DNA of 64,000 nt, from NCBI GenBank assembly GCA_900455085.1, contig UGTZ01000001.1:1518501-1582500 (forward strand). The letters run 5' to 3'. The notes under the pieces are model-generated. The model saw only the letters and a program-made list of their open reading frames with translations. It did no database searches and had not been told where the DNA came from. This stretch comes from Providencia rettgeri. Its GTDB lineage: Bacteria > Pseudomonadota > Gammaproteobacteria > Enterobacterales > Enterobacteriaceae. Below are positions 45,037 through 54,000 of the stretch, piece by piece (position 1 is the first letter of the stretch; every line of letters starts with the position of its first letter). Position numbers and translations under genes: made by a program.

Positions 45037-45525
45037 TTATTGCTGGTTGGTTTGCAATCCGCCTTTAGTACGGTCTTTTTCTTTCCAACGTGGACGTTTT
45101 TTACCTGATAATTCTTTTTGCTGGTTCCAATAACCTATCGGATAGCGTTTGACGATAGTACCGTTGACACCAATATCAACTGACGAATATTGCCCGTTAT
45201 TAATGTATCCTTTTTGGACATAAGCATTAGGGCTACAAGTGCCTGTATCGCGTTGTTGCCAGTTTCCGTCAGTTCTTGCCACGATATAAAAATCACCAAA
45301 TGCACAGCCTGACGCGGATTTATGATTCAGTACAGCAACATAATGTTTGGTTGAGCCCACAATCCTACAGCTACTGTTTTGGCCCCCACACACTTGCCAT
45401 AAGGTTTTACCGTCATCCCCTTTATATTCCCAGATGGTATTTTTAGGGGGCTGGCTGGCGGCAGAGGCGGGTAATGTTATCAACCACAGTGAGGCTAATG
45501 CAGCCACAACTACATATTTTTTCAT
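45037..45525 (-). CDS. Secreted/periplasmic protein of unknown function
   Basis: A 162-residue protein with an N-terminal signal peptide (LWLITLPASAAS). Four cysteines (VCGGQNSSCRIV, SGCAFGDFY, TGTCSPNA) may form disulphides. Beta-rich with WEYKGDDGKTLWQVC. It lies between irmA and the membrane protein gene in the island set; no family name known to me. Confidence 0.55.
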   Translation of the reverse strand: MKKYVVVAALASLWLITLPASAASQPPKNTIWEYKGDDGKTLWQVCGGQNSSCRIVGSTKHYVAVLNHKSASGCAFGDFYIVARTDGNWQQRDTGTCSPNAYVQKGYINNGQYSSVDIGVNGTIVKRYPIGYWNQQKELSGKKRPRWKEKDRTKGGLQTNQQ

Positions 45526-45681
45526 TATAAATTCCTATCAACATAAATAGAAACGTCAGATTGACGCTTGATGAACACCGTTTAATGGGTGCTTGGTTTT
45601 CCCTGATATGGCGTATTCGGTGGTTATCTGGTGAATGGTGAATAAGGTATCCACAACAAAAATTGCTGAGCATGTTTAATG

Positions 45682-46149
45682 TTATGGTTGACGGTTTCGT
45701 CGCACTGAAAGCCAGTGGCGAATTCGTCGATGAAGATAAAAGGTAATACCACTGGCGATAAGCAAATCAACCAGCAATATCGTGGTGGCGGTACCTTCAG
45801 TAAAACCGTATAGCCAACCGGATGACATGATAATCAGTAGGCTAGAGAGGGCTAATCCGATAATGATGGACGAGATAATGGCAACTAATTTGGGGCTGAT
45901 ATGGATTTTATAATCAATCCCCTTAAAGGCACTCAAAACCCATAAGCCCAATTGCGCCAAGAGTTGTGGGATAATCAAAGCCGAGAGATATAAAACGAAG
46001 TACATTAATGTGATCCCATACGGGTTCATGATAAGGGCGATCAGCTGGAAATATGTTAACAATGCGCCAGTGATCCAAAGGCATAACAACATACTGATAA
46101 CGATAGCGATCCGTTCTAAACCCAGTTGTAAGTGTGAAACAGTGTTCAT
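45682..46149 (-). CDS. Small integral membrane protein, four helices
   Basis: A 155-residue protein with about four hydrophobic helices (for example IAIVISMLLCLWITGALL, YFVLYLSALIIPQLLAQLGLW, VAIISSIIIGLALSSLLII, ATTILLVDLLIASGIT) and a basic C-terminal end (HRRIRHWLSVRRNRQ). Its start is 4 bases downstream of the zinc-ribbon gene, so the two are coupled. Function unknown. Confidence 0.6.
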   Translation of the reverse strand: MNTVSHLQLGLERIAIVISMLLCLWITGALLTYFQLIALIMNPYGITLMYFVLYLSALIIPQLLAQLGLWVLSAFKGIDYKIHISPKLVAIISSIIIGLALSSLLIIMSSGWLYGFTEGTATTILLVDLLIASGITFYLHRRIRHWLSVRRNRQP

Positions 46150-46153
46150 ATTT

Positions 46154-46330
46154 TTAAGCTTCCTTATGTGATAATGAATTCACGGTGTAAGGGTGATTTT
46201 GAATAGGCACGGCCCATTCGTGACCGCAATCGCGGCACATCCAGCCCGTACCCCATGCAATGATGTCTTGCTCAGAAGAACAGTGAGGGCAATGTGTTGG
46301 ATGTGATTCTAGTGGGGTTAATAACGTTAT
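46154..46330 (-). CDS. Small zinc-ribbon protein, probable ATA start
   Basis: A 58-residue protein with a CPHC...CRDC zinc ribbon (HCPHCSSEQD and WMCRDCGHEWAVP). No ATG, GTG or TTG is available in the frame. A perfect GGAG ribosome site lies 6-9 nt before an ATA at 46330-46328. That ATA overlaps the TAA of the upstream yfjR gene, the usual ATGA-type coupling if the start had been ATG. So the start is probably ATA, or ATG mutated to ATA. Confidence 0.5.
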   Translation of the reverse strand: MTLLTPLESHPTHCPHCSSEQDIIAWGTGWMCRDCGHEWAVPIQNHPYTVNSLSHKEA

Positions 46331-47034
46331 GGTCGGCTCCTTTCTTTGTGGGATGGAAGAGAGGTAAGTAATTGTGATATCAATCGAAAATGCGGTAAGG
46401 CTGCGATAAAACTGTTTTGTTGTGACAGTTGCATCACTGCATGTTTCGGTGTGAAGGGGGTATTGAGTGGTTGAACTTGCTGGATATCCTCTAACAACAA
46501 GACATGCACTTGCTGGTGGTATTCCGCCAATAAATACCACTGGCCTTCACGGTAAATCAGTTGATAGGGTTGTAGCGGATTAAAACGACGTTCAGGCGTA
46601 AGTAGGCTAATAGATTGCTTACTGGTAATGGCATACACCAATTGATAGAAATGGTCGGCATGCAAAGCCGAAATCTTATGGGCATGATGCCAAATCAAAC
46701 AAGGTGCATGAGGCTGTTGGGTTAACAGTAACCCTAACAAGCGACTGTCTAGCCCCGGAAACAGCCGAGTCATTCCAATCTGTTTCACAAAGGTAAGAAC
46801 ATCTTTGTCTCGGTATGCTTTTAGCGTATTGATAGGCAAGCGATAACAACCTTGTCGACCTTCTACACCCAGATAAGCCAAACGTTCACGTAAATCCCGT
46901 TGTAACGTGCGTTCAGAAACATTGAATTCTTGGGCTAAACATGAGAGCACAAGGCTTTCTCCTGCCATTAAGCGGGCAATCAGCGCAGAGAGTCGCACAG
47001 CCATGCGGTCATATTTTCGGTTGGTCTGAAACAT
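46327..47034 (-). CDS. yfjR: WYL-domain transcriptional regulator, YfjR-like
   Basis: A 235-residue DeoR/WYL-type regulator: an N-terminal winged helix (LAQEFNVSERTLQRDLRERLAYL) and a C-terminal WYL-like domain (YQLIYREGQWYLLAEYHQQVHVLLLEDIQQV). Same gene type and position as yfjR in E. coli CP4-57-like islands. WYL proteins often control defence islands. It ends in an overlap with the small zinc-ribbon gene. Confidence 0.78.
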   Translation of the reverse strand: MFQTNRKYDRMAVRLSALIARLMAGESLVLSCLAQEFNVSERTLQRDLRERLAYLGVEGRQGCYRLPINTLKAYRDKDVLTFVKQIGMTRLFPGLDSRLLGLLLTQQPHAPCLIWHHAHKISALHADHFYQLVYAITSKQSISLLTPERRFNPLQPYQLIYREGQWYLLAEYHQQVHVLLLEDIQQVQPLNTPFTPKHAVMQLSQQNSFIAALPHFRLISQLLTSLPSHKERSRP

Positions 47035-47245
47035 AACGTATTGCTCTCAATAACAGACGTTAGGAAATTAAGAAGTGAGGGAGTTTAACTTAGGGGATTG
47101 ACAGGTTATGTCTGTTGGGAAAAATTCTCATTGGGCTTTTTAATGAAAAATCACTATAAATAACCAATTGATAAATAATGTTATGCTTTTTATTTGAACG
47201 ATAAGAATGTAAGGCGTAACGACACAACCTGTCAGGGCGGGAAAA

Positions 47246-48082
47246 TTAGTTGGGGTGGCGGGGAGTGAGTTGGTTAAATAAGGTATCTGCCATCACCCAT
47301 AAGGCTTTATTGAGTTTGATATCGCCATCAATCCCATTCACCGAGCGAGTTCGGGCACGTTTACCTTTTGCAGTGCGGCCAGATAATCCTCCTTTAATCA
47401 GGTTTTCTTGTAGACGTTGGTACACTGTCCACAGGTCTTCTTTTTTATCTTCAAAACGTCGAGGCTGTAGAACTTGCTCTCGTGTGACGGGTTGGAACTC
47501 TTCACCAAAGCGATAGGTCAAAGCCGCTTCCGCAAAGGCGTGCTGGGCGGGAGGCGGTAACAATAACGACTGCATACTTTCGCGTTTTTCAGCCACTTGC
47601 TCAAACGTATCAAGCACCTCATACGCTCCTTCAATCACTTTACCCACAACATCCCCTTTATGGGGCACACGCACTTCTCCTAATACATCACCGCACACCA
47701 AACCGTTGGAGCATACAGCTCTAAAGAGTCCCGGCAACATCTGATAGCTGCTCGAACCGTCATGGCTGTTTAATAAAATAATTTCAGGGACTTGTACGCC
47801 CGTTATTTGGTCATGACGACGCAGCCTCAACATATGCTTGGTGTGCTCTCGACGGCTGATATCACGAACACGGGTTTGACAGGCAAAGAACGGATAAAAG
47901 CCTTCTTTTTGCAGGCTATCGAGTAAGGTAATAGTTGGAATATAAGTATATCGTTCACTGCGTGAATCGTGTTTTTCTTCAGAAAACACACTCGGTACAG
48001 TATGGAATAACTCTTCGATGGTCAGTGGGCGCTCACGACGAATACTGTTAGCAGAACCAAAACGCGAAGCTAATAAACTCAT
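47246..48082 (-). CDS. yfjQ: DUF932 protein, YfjQ-like
   Basis: A 278-residue DUF932/YfjQ-type protein, common on plasmids and islands, function unknown. The typical blocks RPLTIEELFHTVPSVFSEEKH, YIPTITLLDSLQKEGFYPF, HMLRLRR, PEIILLNSHDGSSSYQMLPGLFRAVCSNGLV and FRxxGLSGRTAKGKRARTR-like end are present. It starts at ATG 48082 and lies next to klcA in the same order as in E. coli islands. Confidence 0.8.
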   Translation of the reverse strand: MSLLASRFGSANSIRRERPLTIEELFHTVPSVFSEEKHDSRSERYTYIPTITLLDSLQKEGFYPFFACQTRVRDISRREHTKHMLRLRRHDQITGVQVPEIILLNSHDGSSSYQMLPGLFRAVCSNGLVCGDVLGEVRVPHKGDVVGKVIEGAYEVLDTFEQVAEKRESMQSLLLPPPAQHAFAEAALTYRFGEEFQPVTREQVLQPRRFEDKKEDLWTVYQRLQENLIKGGLSGRTAKGKRARTRSVNGIDGDIKLNKALWVMADTLFNQLTPRHPN

Positions 48083-48095
48083 GATAGACTCCTAA

Positions 48096-48521
48096 TTAAT
48101 CAATTAAGTGGAAAATGGCAGCGGATTCGGGATGTTGTGAAGCGTAGTCACGCAGTTGATAAAAGTGGTCACTCATCACTTCGCTTTCTGTTTGGAATGA
48201 CCAGATGCTGTACAGGATCAGACACACCGCAATGCCTGCCGCCTCTTGGCTCACGGTGGCTTCATTGCCGTTGTGCATATTGAATAGCGTTAAGGTGTCT
48301 GCGCTGATATCGGGGTAGATAAAGGCACCACCATTGCTGAGCGTGCCATATTCCCAGTAACCGCCATGATATTCATCACAGAACTGGTCCATCGTGGTGA
48401 AGATCACCACTTCAAAGGTAGCCCAGCCTTTCACTGCACCAAAATGGTTGAGCCAAAAATCAAGGCGTTGTTCATCAGGGACTATTTCCATTGTGATAGC
48501 AGATTCAGTTGTGTTGTTCAT
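48096..48521 (-). CDS. klcA: KlcA/ArdB-type antirestriction protein
   Basis: A 141-residue ArdB/KlcA-family protein, which protects DNA of incoming mobile elements from type I restriction. MNNTTES is the start (ATG 48521 with GGAG 9 nt upstream), followed by DEQRLDFWLNHFGAVKGW, FCDEYHGGYWEYGTLSNGGAFIYPD and the C-terminal helix region. The length equals typical KlcA. In E. coli islands it pairs with yfjQ; same here. Confidence 0.8.
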   Translation of the reverse strand: MNNTTESAITMEIVPDEQRLDFWLNHFGAVKGWATFEVVIFTTMDQFCDEYHGGYWEYGTLSNGGAFIYPDISADTLTLFNMHNGNEATVSQEAAGIAVCLILYSIWSFQTESEVMSDHFYQLRDYASQHPESAAIFHLID

Positions 48522-48542
48522 AAGTTGATACTCCAATAAAAA

Positions 48543-48579
48543 GAAATAAAAAGCGCCAATCCCGTTAAGGACTGGCGCT
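48543..48579 (-). terminator. Rho-independent terminator after yfjP
   Basis: Minus strand agcgccagtcc/ggattggcgct (11-bp stem with a G-T pair, loop ttaacg) followed by tttttattt. Confidence 0.75.
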
Positions 48580-48611
48580 AGATGTCATCAATGTTGCGTT
48601 AATTTAATAAG

Positions 48612-49484
48612 CTAAAAGAACAGGCTCCACAGGGATTTAGCGACGGAGACGATGCTGTTTTTGACTGTACCAATCGTGCTTTTTATTAGTGGTGGTAGGG
48701 GAAGAATATCGATTATGGTATCGACGATATCACTGACACATTGCCCAAAATCATTACGTGCAGAGTTTTCCACGGATTGCGTCCGGTAAGCGCTGTTCAG
48801 TTGCCTAGCTACCCCGCTACTGGCTTGTGCTGGTAACACCTGTATTAATTGCTCTGCTAATTCAGTGAGCTGAAAACCTTCTGCCGCAGAAACCGTCATC
48901 ACTGGATGATGCGGTTTAAATGCTGCTATCACGGCTTGCTGCTTTAATTCTAAGTTAGCCGCTTGCTCCGGGGATGGCTGGTGGTTGTGTTCATCCCATT
49001 GGCGGCAGGGCTCTATTTTGTCTGCTTGGTTCAGCACAAATAGAAAGCGACTTGGTTGATAACCACATTGCTCAGTGAGAAAGCGATAACACTGTTCATC
49101 AGAAGACCACGCTCTATCATCGGCCTTAAGTACCCAGATGATTAAATCCAGCTCTGGCAGTAAGTTACGATAGAGCGGGTGGTATTCTCTATCTCGCTCA
49201 AGGCTTTCACCTACACCGGGTAAATCAACAAAGGTGAGTGTATGGCTGTTCATCGTCATACTGAAGCGCTGTGCTTGGCGTGTGCAGCCGGAAACATTAC
49301 TCACAGGCGATAGTTGGGATTGAAACAGAGCATTAATCAGACTGGATTTTCCAGCACCTGTTTTACCCATTAGGCCGATGGTGGGCGAGTAGTTGATTAG
49401 GTGGTTTAGTCGGTTGAAAAAAGAGGTTTGGAATGAATGAGGTAGTGCTGATAAAAGGGGGTTAAAGTGAGATTTTTGAGGCAT
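48612..49484 (-). CDS. yfjP: YfjP/YeeP-type GTPase
   Basis: A 290-residue GTP-binding protein of the island YfjP/YeeP group. G1 is GLMGKTGAGKSSLINAL, G2 contains SGCTRQ, G3 FVDLPGVGES, G4 LNQADKIE; the C-terminal ~90 residues are amphipathic (VDTIIDILPLPPLIKSTIGT), suggesting membrane association. Cellular role unknown. It heads the klcA/yfjQ/yfjR block, all minus strand. Confidence 0.8.
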   Translation of the reverse strand: MPQKSHFNPLLSALPHSFQTSFFNRLNHLINYSPTIGLMGKTGAGKSSLINALFQSQLSPVSNVSGCTRQAQRFSMTMNSHTLTFVDLPGVGESLERDREYHPLYRNLLPELDLIIWVLKADDRAWSSDEQCYRFLTEQCGYQPSRFLFVLNQADKIEPCRQWDEHNHQPSPEQAANLELKQQAVIAAFKPHHPVMTVSAAEGFQLTELAEQLIQVLPAQASSGVARQLNSAYRTQSVENSARNDFGQCVSDIVDTIIDILPLPPLIKSTIGTVKNSIVSVAKSLWSLFF

Positions 49485-49555
49485 GTTACTCCTTGAAATA
49501 AAAGAAAATGATAGCTATTCAAAGAGATAATATATATCTGAGATTTTTTATAATA

Positions 49556-49723
49556 ATGCCGATGTATAAACAGGATCAGCAGCGACTGAACCCCAATCCG
49601 CAAATGACATTCAGCGGTAAGTGGTTGAGTGAGTTAGGGGTTACGGTGGGTAGTAACGTCACTCTCACCCGCCAAGCCGGACAGTTGATTATCCGGTTGG
49701 TTGAGAGGGAGTCAGGCGGCTAA
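49556..49723 (+). pseudogene. SymE-like toxin fragment, copy 1
   Basis: A 55-residue frame (ATG 49556) matching the SpoVT/AbrB-derived SymE core: RLNPNPQMTFSGKWLSELGVTVG and GQLIIRLVERE. It lacks the N-terminal third of copy 2 (50142-50369). Type I SymE-like toxins often occur as orphans near cdi and Rhs loci. Probably not functional in this short form. Confidence 0.55.
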
Positions 49724-49753
49724 GGAGATCCCTGAGTGGGGCTGGGGTCTTGT

Positions 49754-50059
49754 TTATATTAAATCTTCACCGTTAAGCAAAACGATCACATTGTCTTTTC
49801 CTAGTTCATCTTTAATTAAACGAGCGATTTCATTTGTACATATTTCAAGTAATTTATTAGATACACTAATGTAAAAATAAGAGTTAGGATCTAAGCTAAA
49901 TTCGTTTGATATTTCTTTATCAAACTGTTCTAGCTCTCTAGCTTTATATAAAATATAGTGTTTTGGAAAAATTTCAGGGTAATTAGCAAGAAAAATATCC
50001 AATTTTTTTTGTAATTCATCGACAGGTAATGTCGTATAGCATCTCAAATCTATGGACAT
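49754..50059 (-). CDS. Orphan immunity-like protein, 101 aa
   Basis: An intact 101-residue frame (ATG 50059; the longer GTG start at 50068 is possible). It is acidic, with no named motif: LRCYTTLPVDELQKKLDIFLA at the start and VSNKLLEICTNEIARLIKDELG later. Immediately downstream of the cdiA/cdiI pair and among SymE-like fragments, the place where orphan toxin/immunity modules accumulate. Family unrecognised; immunity role is inference. Confidence 0.45.
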   Translation of the reverse strand: MSIDLRCYTTLPVDELQKKLDIFLANYPEIFPKHYILYKARELEQFDKEISNEFSLDPNSYFYISVSNKLLEICTNEIARLIKDELGKDNVIVLLNGEDLI

Positions 50060-50141
50060 ATTTCTCACTTAACTCTGATCGCATTACCAGTTTTATCAAT
50101 GATTATGATCTTATCTAACCCCACTAATGGAGATAGTCACG

Positions 50142-50369
50142 ATGGCTAGAGATGACAGTAAAGTTAAAACCTAGACAGCTAAAGAACAGGCTGTAAAATC
50201 AAGACAGTATACAGTGGGTTACTTGCCTAACCGACAGCGCCCGAACCCAAGCCCACAACTGATTATCAGTGGTAAGTGGCTAAATAAACTCGGGTTTACG
50301 GTAGGCAGTCATTTCCCCCTCACTAGCCAAGCCGGACAGTTGATTATCCAGTTGGCTGAGAGGAAATAA
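50142..50369 (+). pseudogene. SymE-like toxin fragment, copy 2, with in-frame TAG
   Basis: From ATG 50142 one frame of 76 codons gives a full SymE-like protein (N-terminal MARDDSKVKT..., then RQRPNPSPQLIISGKWLNKLGFTVG and GQLIIQLAERK), interrupted by TAG at 50172-50174. The core repeats copy 1. Both copies are followed by a ttaaggagat-type sequence, so the module was duplicated. Confidence 0.6.
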
Positions 50370-50380
50370 CATATAAAGAC

Positions 50381-50417
50381 TTAAGGAGATCTTAGTATTA
50401 CGCTAAAATCTCCTTAA
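50381..50417. terminator. Bidirectional terminator downstream of cdiI
   Basis: ttaaggagat/atctccttaa is a perfect 10-bp inverted repeat with a 17-base loop. It lies between the cdiI stop and the SymE copy 2 stop and may end both. Confidence 0.5.
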
Positions 50418-50428
50418 TTGTATTATTA

Positions 50429-51025
50429 CTAGCGGTACATTTTTGGGAAGTATTCGTTGATTTTATCGTTATCCAACACTCTATCGATAGTAAAATCTAC
50501 TGTATCCGAAACAGCTATCCCATGACGTAATTCTTCAGGAAAATCATTGATTGATGCATATACCGTTGGTATTAAGTATCTAAAATAGTCCCCCATTTTA
50601 GTTTTTCCAGTAAAACCAACAGGATAGTCTTCTCCTTCCGTACTGCCTTCTAAACCATGATATATAAAAAAACCTTTTCTAGATGGCATATTAATTTCAT
50701 TAAGTTCTTCATTTTGGTGTTTATCTACCCACTCTTCAACACTTGCTCTATGTTCAGCGTTTTTATGCCCAAGAGGAGAATACAAATCAAGGATAGTTTT
50801 ACCATTCTTATTTTTAGGATAAACTGTATATTTTTCAGACTCTTCCCATTTGAATTCATTAAGCTCATCTAACAAGCTTTCAAAATTATTAATGGACAAA
50901 AGAGAGCTGGGTAGCCAACCCCAACAATTATTTACCATTAAAGCTATTTTTCCTTGTTTATCCATTGCAAACCAAGTATAGATAGCGCCAAAACCTGGTT
51001 CCCAACCATTATTAGATATATTCAT
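50429..51025 (-). CDS. cdiI: Putative CdiI immunity protein
   Basis: The gene immediately follows the cdiA toxin end: cdiA's TAA and this ATG overlap as TAATG at 51027-51023, with AAGGGA 7-12 nt upstream. The 198-residue product is acidic and beta-rich (WEPGFGAIYTWFAMDKQGKIALMVNN, YHGLEGSTEGEDYPVGFTGKT). No family is recognised. Immunity proteins are highly diverse, and position is the main evidence: the protein should bind and neutralise the C-terminal toxin of CdiA. Confidence 0.72.
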   Translation of the reverse strand: MNISNNGWEPGFGAIYTWFAMDKQGKIALMVNNCWGWLPSSLLSINNFESLLDELNEFKWEESEKYTVYPKNKNGKTILDLYSPLGHKNAEHRASVEEWVDKHQNEELNEINMPSRKGFFIYHGLEGSTEGEDYPVGFTGKTKMGDYFRYLIPTVYASINDFPEELRHGIAVSDTVDFTIDRVLDNDKINEYFPKMYR

Positions 51026-54000
51026 TATTTTGTCCCTTTTGGCCATGTGACTTTACAATTATCACATGTTTCAACAGTTACTTTTTCTGAATTTAAATTC
51101 CCATTTTCTTGCCTAAAAGCTTTAGGCCGTAAAGCATCTGTAAACTTAATATTTTCAGGTTTGGCCCCTTGACGAACCAAAGAGTCTGCCGCTGACACCT
51201 CAGCACATGCCCCAGCTTTATTTTTACAAAAACTAGTGAATTCCCCTATTTTAACGCCTAGTTGTTTCTCAATATAGTTTACTGTTGTTGGATGCAATGA
51301 ATTAGCATCAATTGCTTTATTACTGTATCCAACTGCTGTTTTTCCTGTTTTAGAGTCATAAGCACCGATCATTGTTGCAACTTTTTCAGCTTGAGTATTA
51401 GATTTGAATTTACCAATTTCATTTACAAGTTCTTGTTGGGCTTTATTAGCAAATACCTGTTCTTCTTTAGTCAAGTAATCTCCAAACTTCGAAGATTCGT
51501 TTCCTTTCTGACTTGCTTCTAAATTCTTTCTAATCGCATCTTCTACTACATTAGGTGAAGGCTTACCGGTCAGTGAGCTTTCATTTGGTTTGACATTTGG
51601 CTTCGCAACATCTTTCCCAAACTGTTTTACTAAAGCGCCTGAGTTTGCAATTGCTGACATTCCACCTAATAGGTAAATAGAACCAACGTACGTTCCTGCC
51701 CGAGCACGTGCTTCTTCATCGCTATAACCGAAGTTTTTAAACGCTTCAGTATAAGATTCCAGCAAATTAAAGGCTTGTTGCGCTTCAGGCGATGTCGAGT
51801 TCAACAAACGCTCGATTTCTTGATAGCCAGCCTGTGCTGTTTTTGGGTTTTGATACGTTAGACTGACGTAGGTATCTATCGTTTCGAATGCGTCTTTTCT
51901 GGCGGCGGTACACTCAGGTGAAACACCGCCGGCACAGGTATCAATTAATCTTTGTGTTGTTTCTGTATCTTTAATTCGCAGCTCAGCGAGTTTCTGTTGC
52001 TCGACTTCTGTGATCTTACCTTGCTTCTCTTTTAGCTCCAATGACGTCTTTTGGCGGTGCTCTGAGTCGCTCAGATAGTTATTCTCAACTGCATTCTTCG
52101 CTGCTTGCGAGCCAGTAATCGCACCGGCCACATCGCCGGTAGTAAGACCGCCCGCTAATCCTGAAGCCAATTGGCTCAACGCGCTGACTTGTTGTTTCTC
52201 ACTTTCGGTTAAGTCTGAAACCTTTTTGCCCGGGAAGAGGGTATCCATAATCACTTTAGCGGATAGCTCACCACCACCAGCACCTAATCCACCTGCGGCA
52301 GCGGATTGGTTATTCAGCTCAGCGACTACAGCACCCAATACTGCGTGCGCCATGGCATTCGCGGCTTTATTATCTTCACCTACTTGCTGCTTTATCAATG
52401 TCGCTAAGTACGGCGACGAGGCATTTGCCAATGCACCTGCTAAATTATCACCTGCTAGGCCTTGCAGCAAGCCTGTAACCGCTTGGGCGGCTTTTTGGAA
52501 GTCGCTGCCCGTGCCATATTGTGCCATGGCGTTGTTATAAGCTTGGTCTTTAATGGCTTGCTCGGTTGGTGTTTTACCCGCCGCTTCCAGCTGTTTCTTC
52601 GCGACCGCTAATGCATCGGGGTCTTTTTGTGCTTTCAGACCAGCAATATCCCCTTCGGTGCGGATGATATCCATGGTTTGATTACCGATTTCACCAATCA
52701 ACTGGGATTGTTTTAAGCGGTTTTGCTCTTTCTCTTTATCGAATATCGGGTTGATACTGCCGTCATTGGCATGTTCCGTATCACGGTTGAGCTCGTTAAC
52801 ATCCTGTTTTTGCTTGTCTTCATTGCGAACAATGACAGTGCCTTCACTGACGGCAGATTTGGTGGTGCATTCCGCATGGCCGCTGTTATTGGCGTTAGAG
52901 AGTAACCCGCCCGCGGCATTGGTCACCAGCTGGCTGCCAATTGGGCCACCCGTACCAATGGAGCCACCGGAGTGTTCGGCGGTAAAGTCGGCTTTGTTGT
53001 CGATATCTTTCCAGCCTAGCGTACTGGTATCGAGGCGGTTTTTGTCTTTGTCCGCCGTTGAGGCAATCACCGCGCCATCAAGCTGAGTGTGCTCTTTGAC
53101 GTTGACATCAAAACCGCCTTTGCCTGCAAAGATACCGGTTTGTTCTTTCACACTGTCGTAGTTACTGTGTATCTTGTCTTTGCTGGCACTGATATTGATG
53201 TTTGGCGTGCCACCTATCGTGTAACCGCCACCGACACTGCTCTCTTGCTGTTTGGCGTCATAGCGGTCGCTGTCTTGCTGACTTTGCAAGGTGAGGTCAC
53301 GACCGACATTGACCGTGACTTGCTCACCACTGACTTGCGCCCCTTTGAGGGTGGTATCTTGGCCACTGTTTAAGGTGAGCTTATTGCCCGCATCCAATGT
53401 AGTTTCGGTGTGGGTGAGGCCATCGCCTTTTTCATGGCCTTTGCCTTGGTTGACGGAGGCAGAAATACTGACTCCATAGCCACCTTCACCCACGCCCACA
53501 CCAACGCCGACACTGCTGCCTTTGCTGCTGTTTTTACTGGTGGTCTGCTCGGTGTTTTGGGCCGAGATTAGGTTGATATCTTGCGTGGCAGACAGTGACA
53601 AGTCTTTGCCAGCCTTGAATTCACTGCCGACGACCGTGATGTTGCCGCTGTCTTTATTGGTGTCTTTATTTTTACCGGTTGCGGTAATCGACAGGTTTTG
53701 TCCCGCATTTAAGGTGCTGCCTTGCGACTGGCTGCTGTCGGTGTGGGTTTCACTTTTCGACGATTGGCTGCCGTAAGATACGTTGACACCAACCGTATTG
53801 GTCGCGCCTTTTTGGTAACTTTCATCGCCCGGTTTGAGGTTGTTAGCAAGGTTGTGTGCATTCGCAGCATCGGTTTTCAGTCCGTCCAGTTCATAAGCTT
53901 GCTGCGCTTGAACGCCCGATAATACCGCTTTGGTATTTTGCAGGGCACTTAAACGACCGTCACTTTCTTTGCGAGCTTGCTGTGCAGTGCTGACGGCGGT

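Noticed and set aside
52021..53000. Repeat-derived open frames inside the cdiA toxin half as separate genes
   Set aside because: They are other-frame shadows of cdiA, which is well supported by VENN and the FHA repeats.
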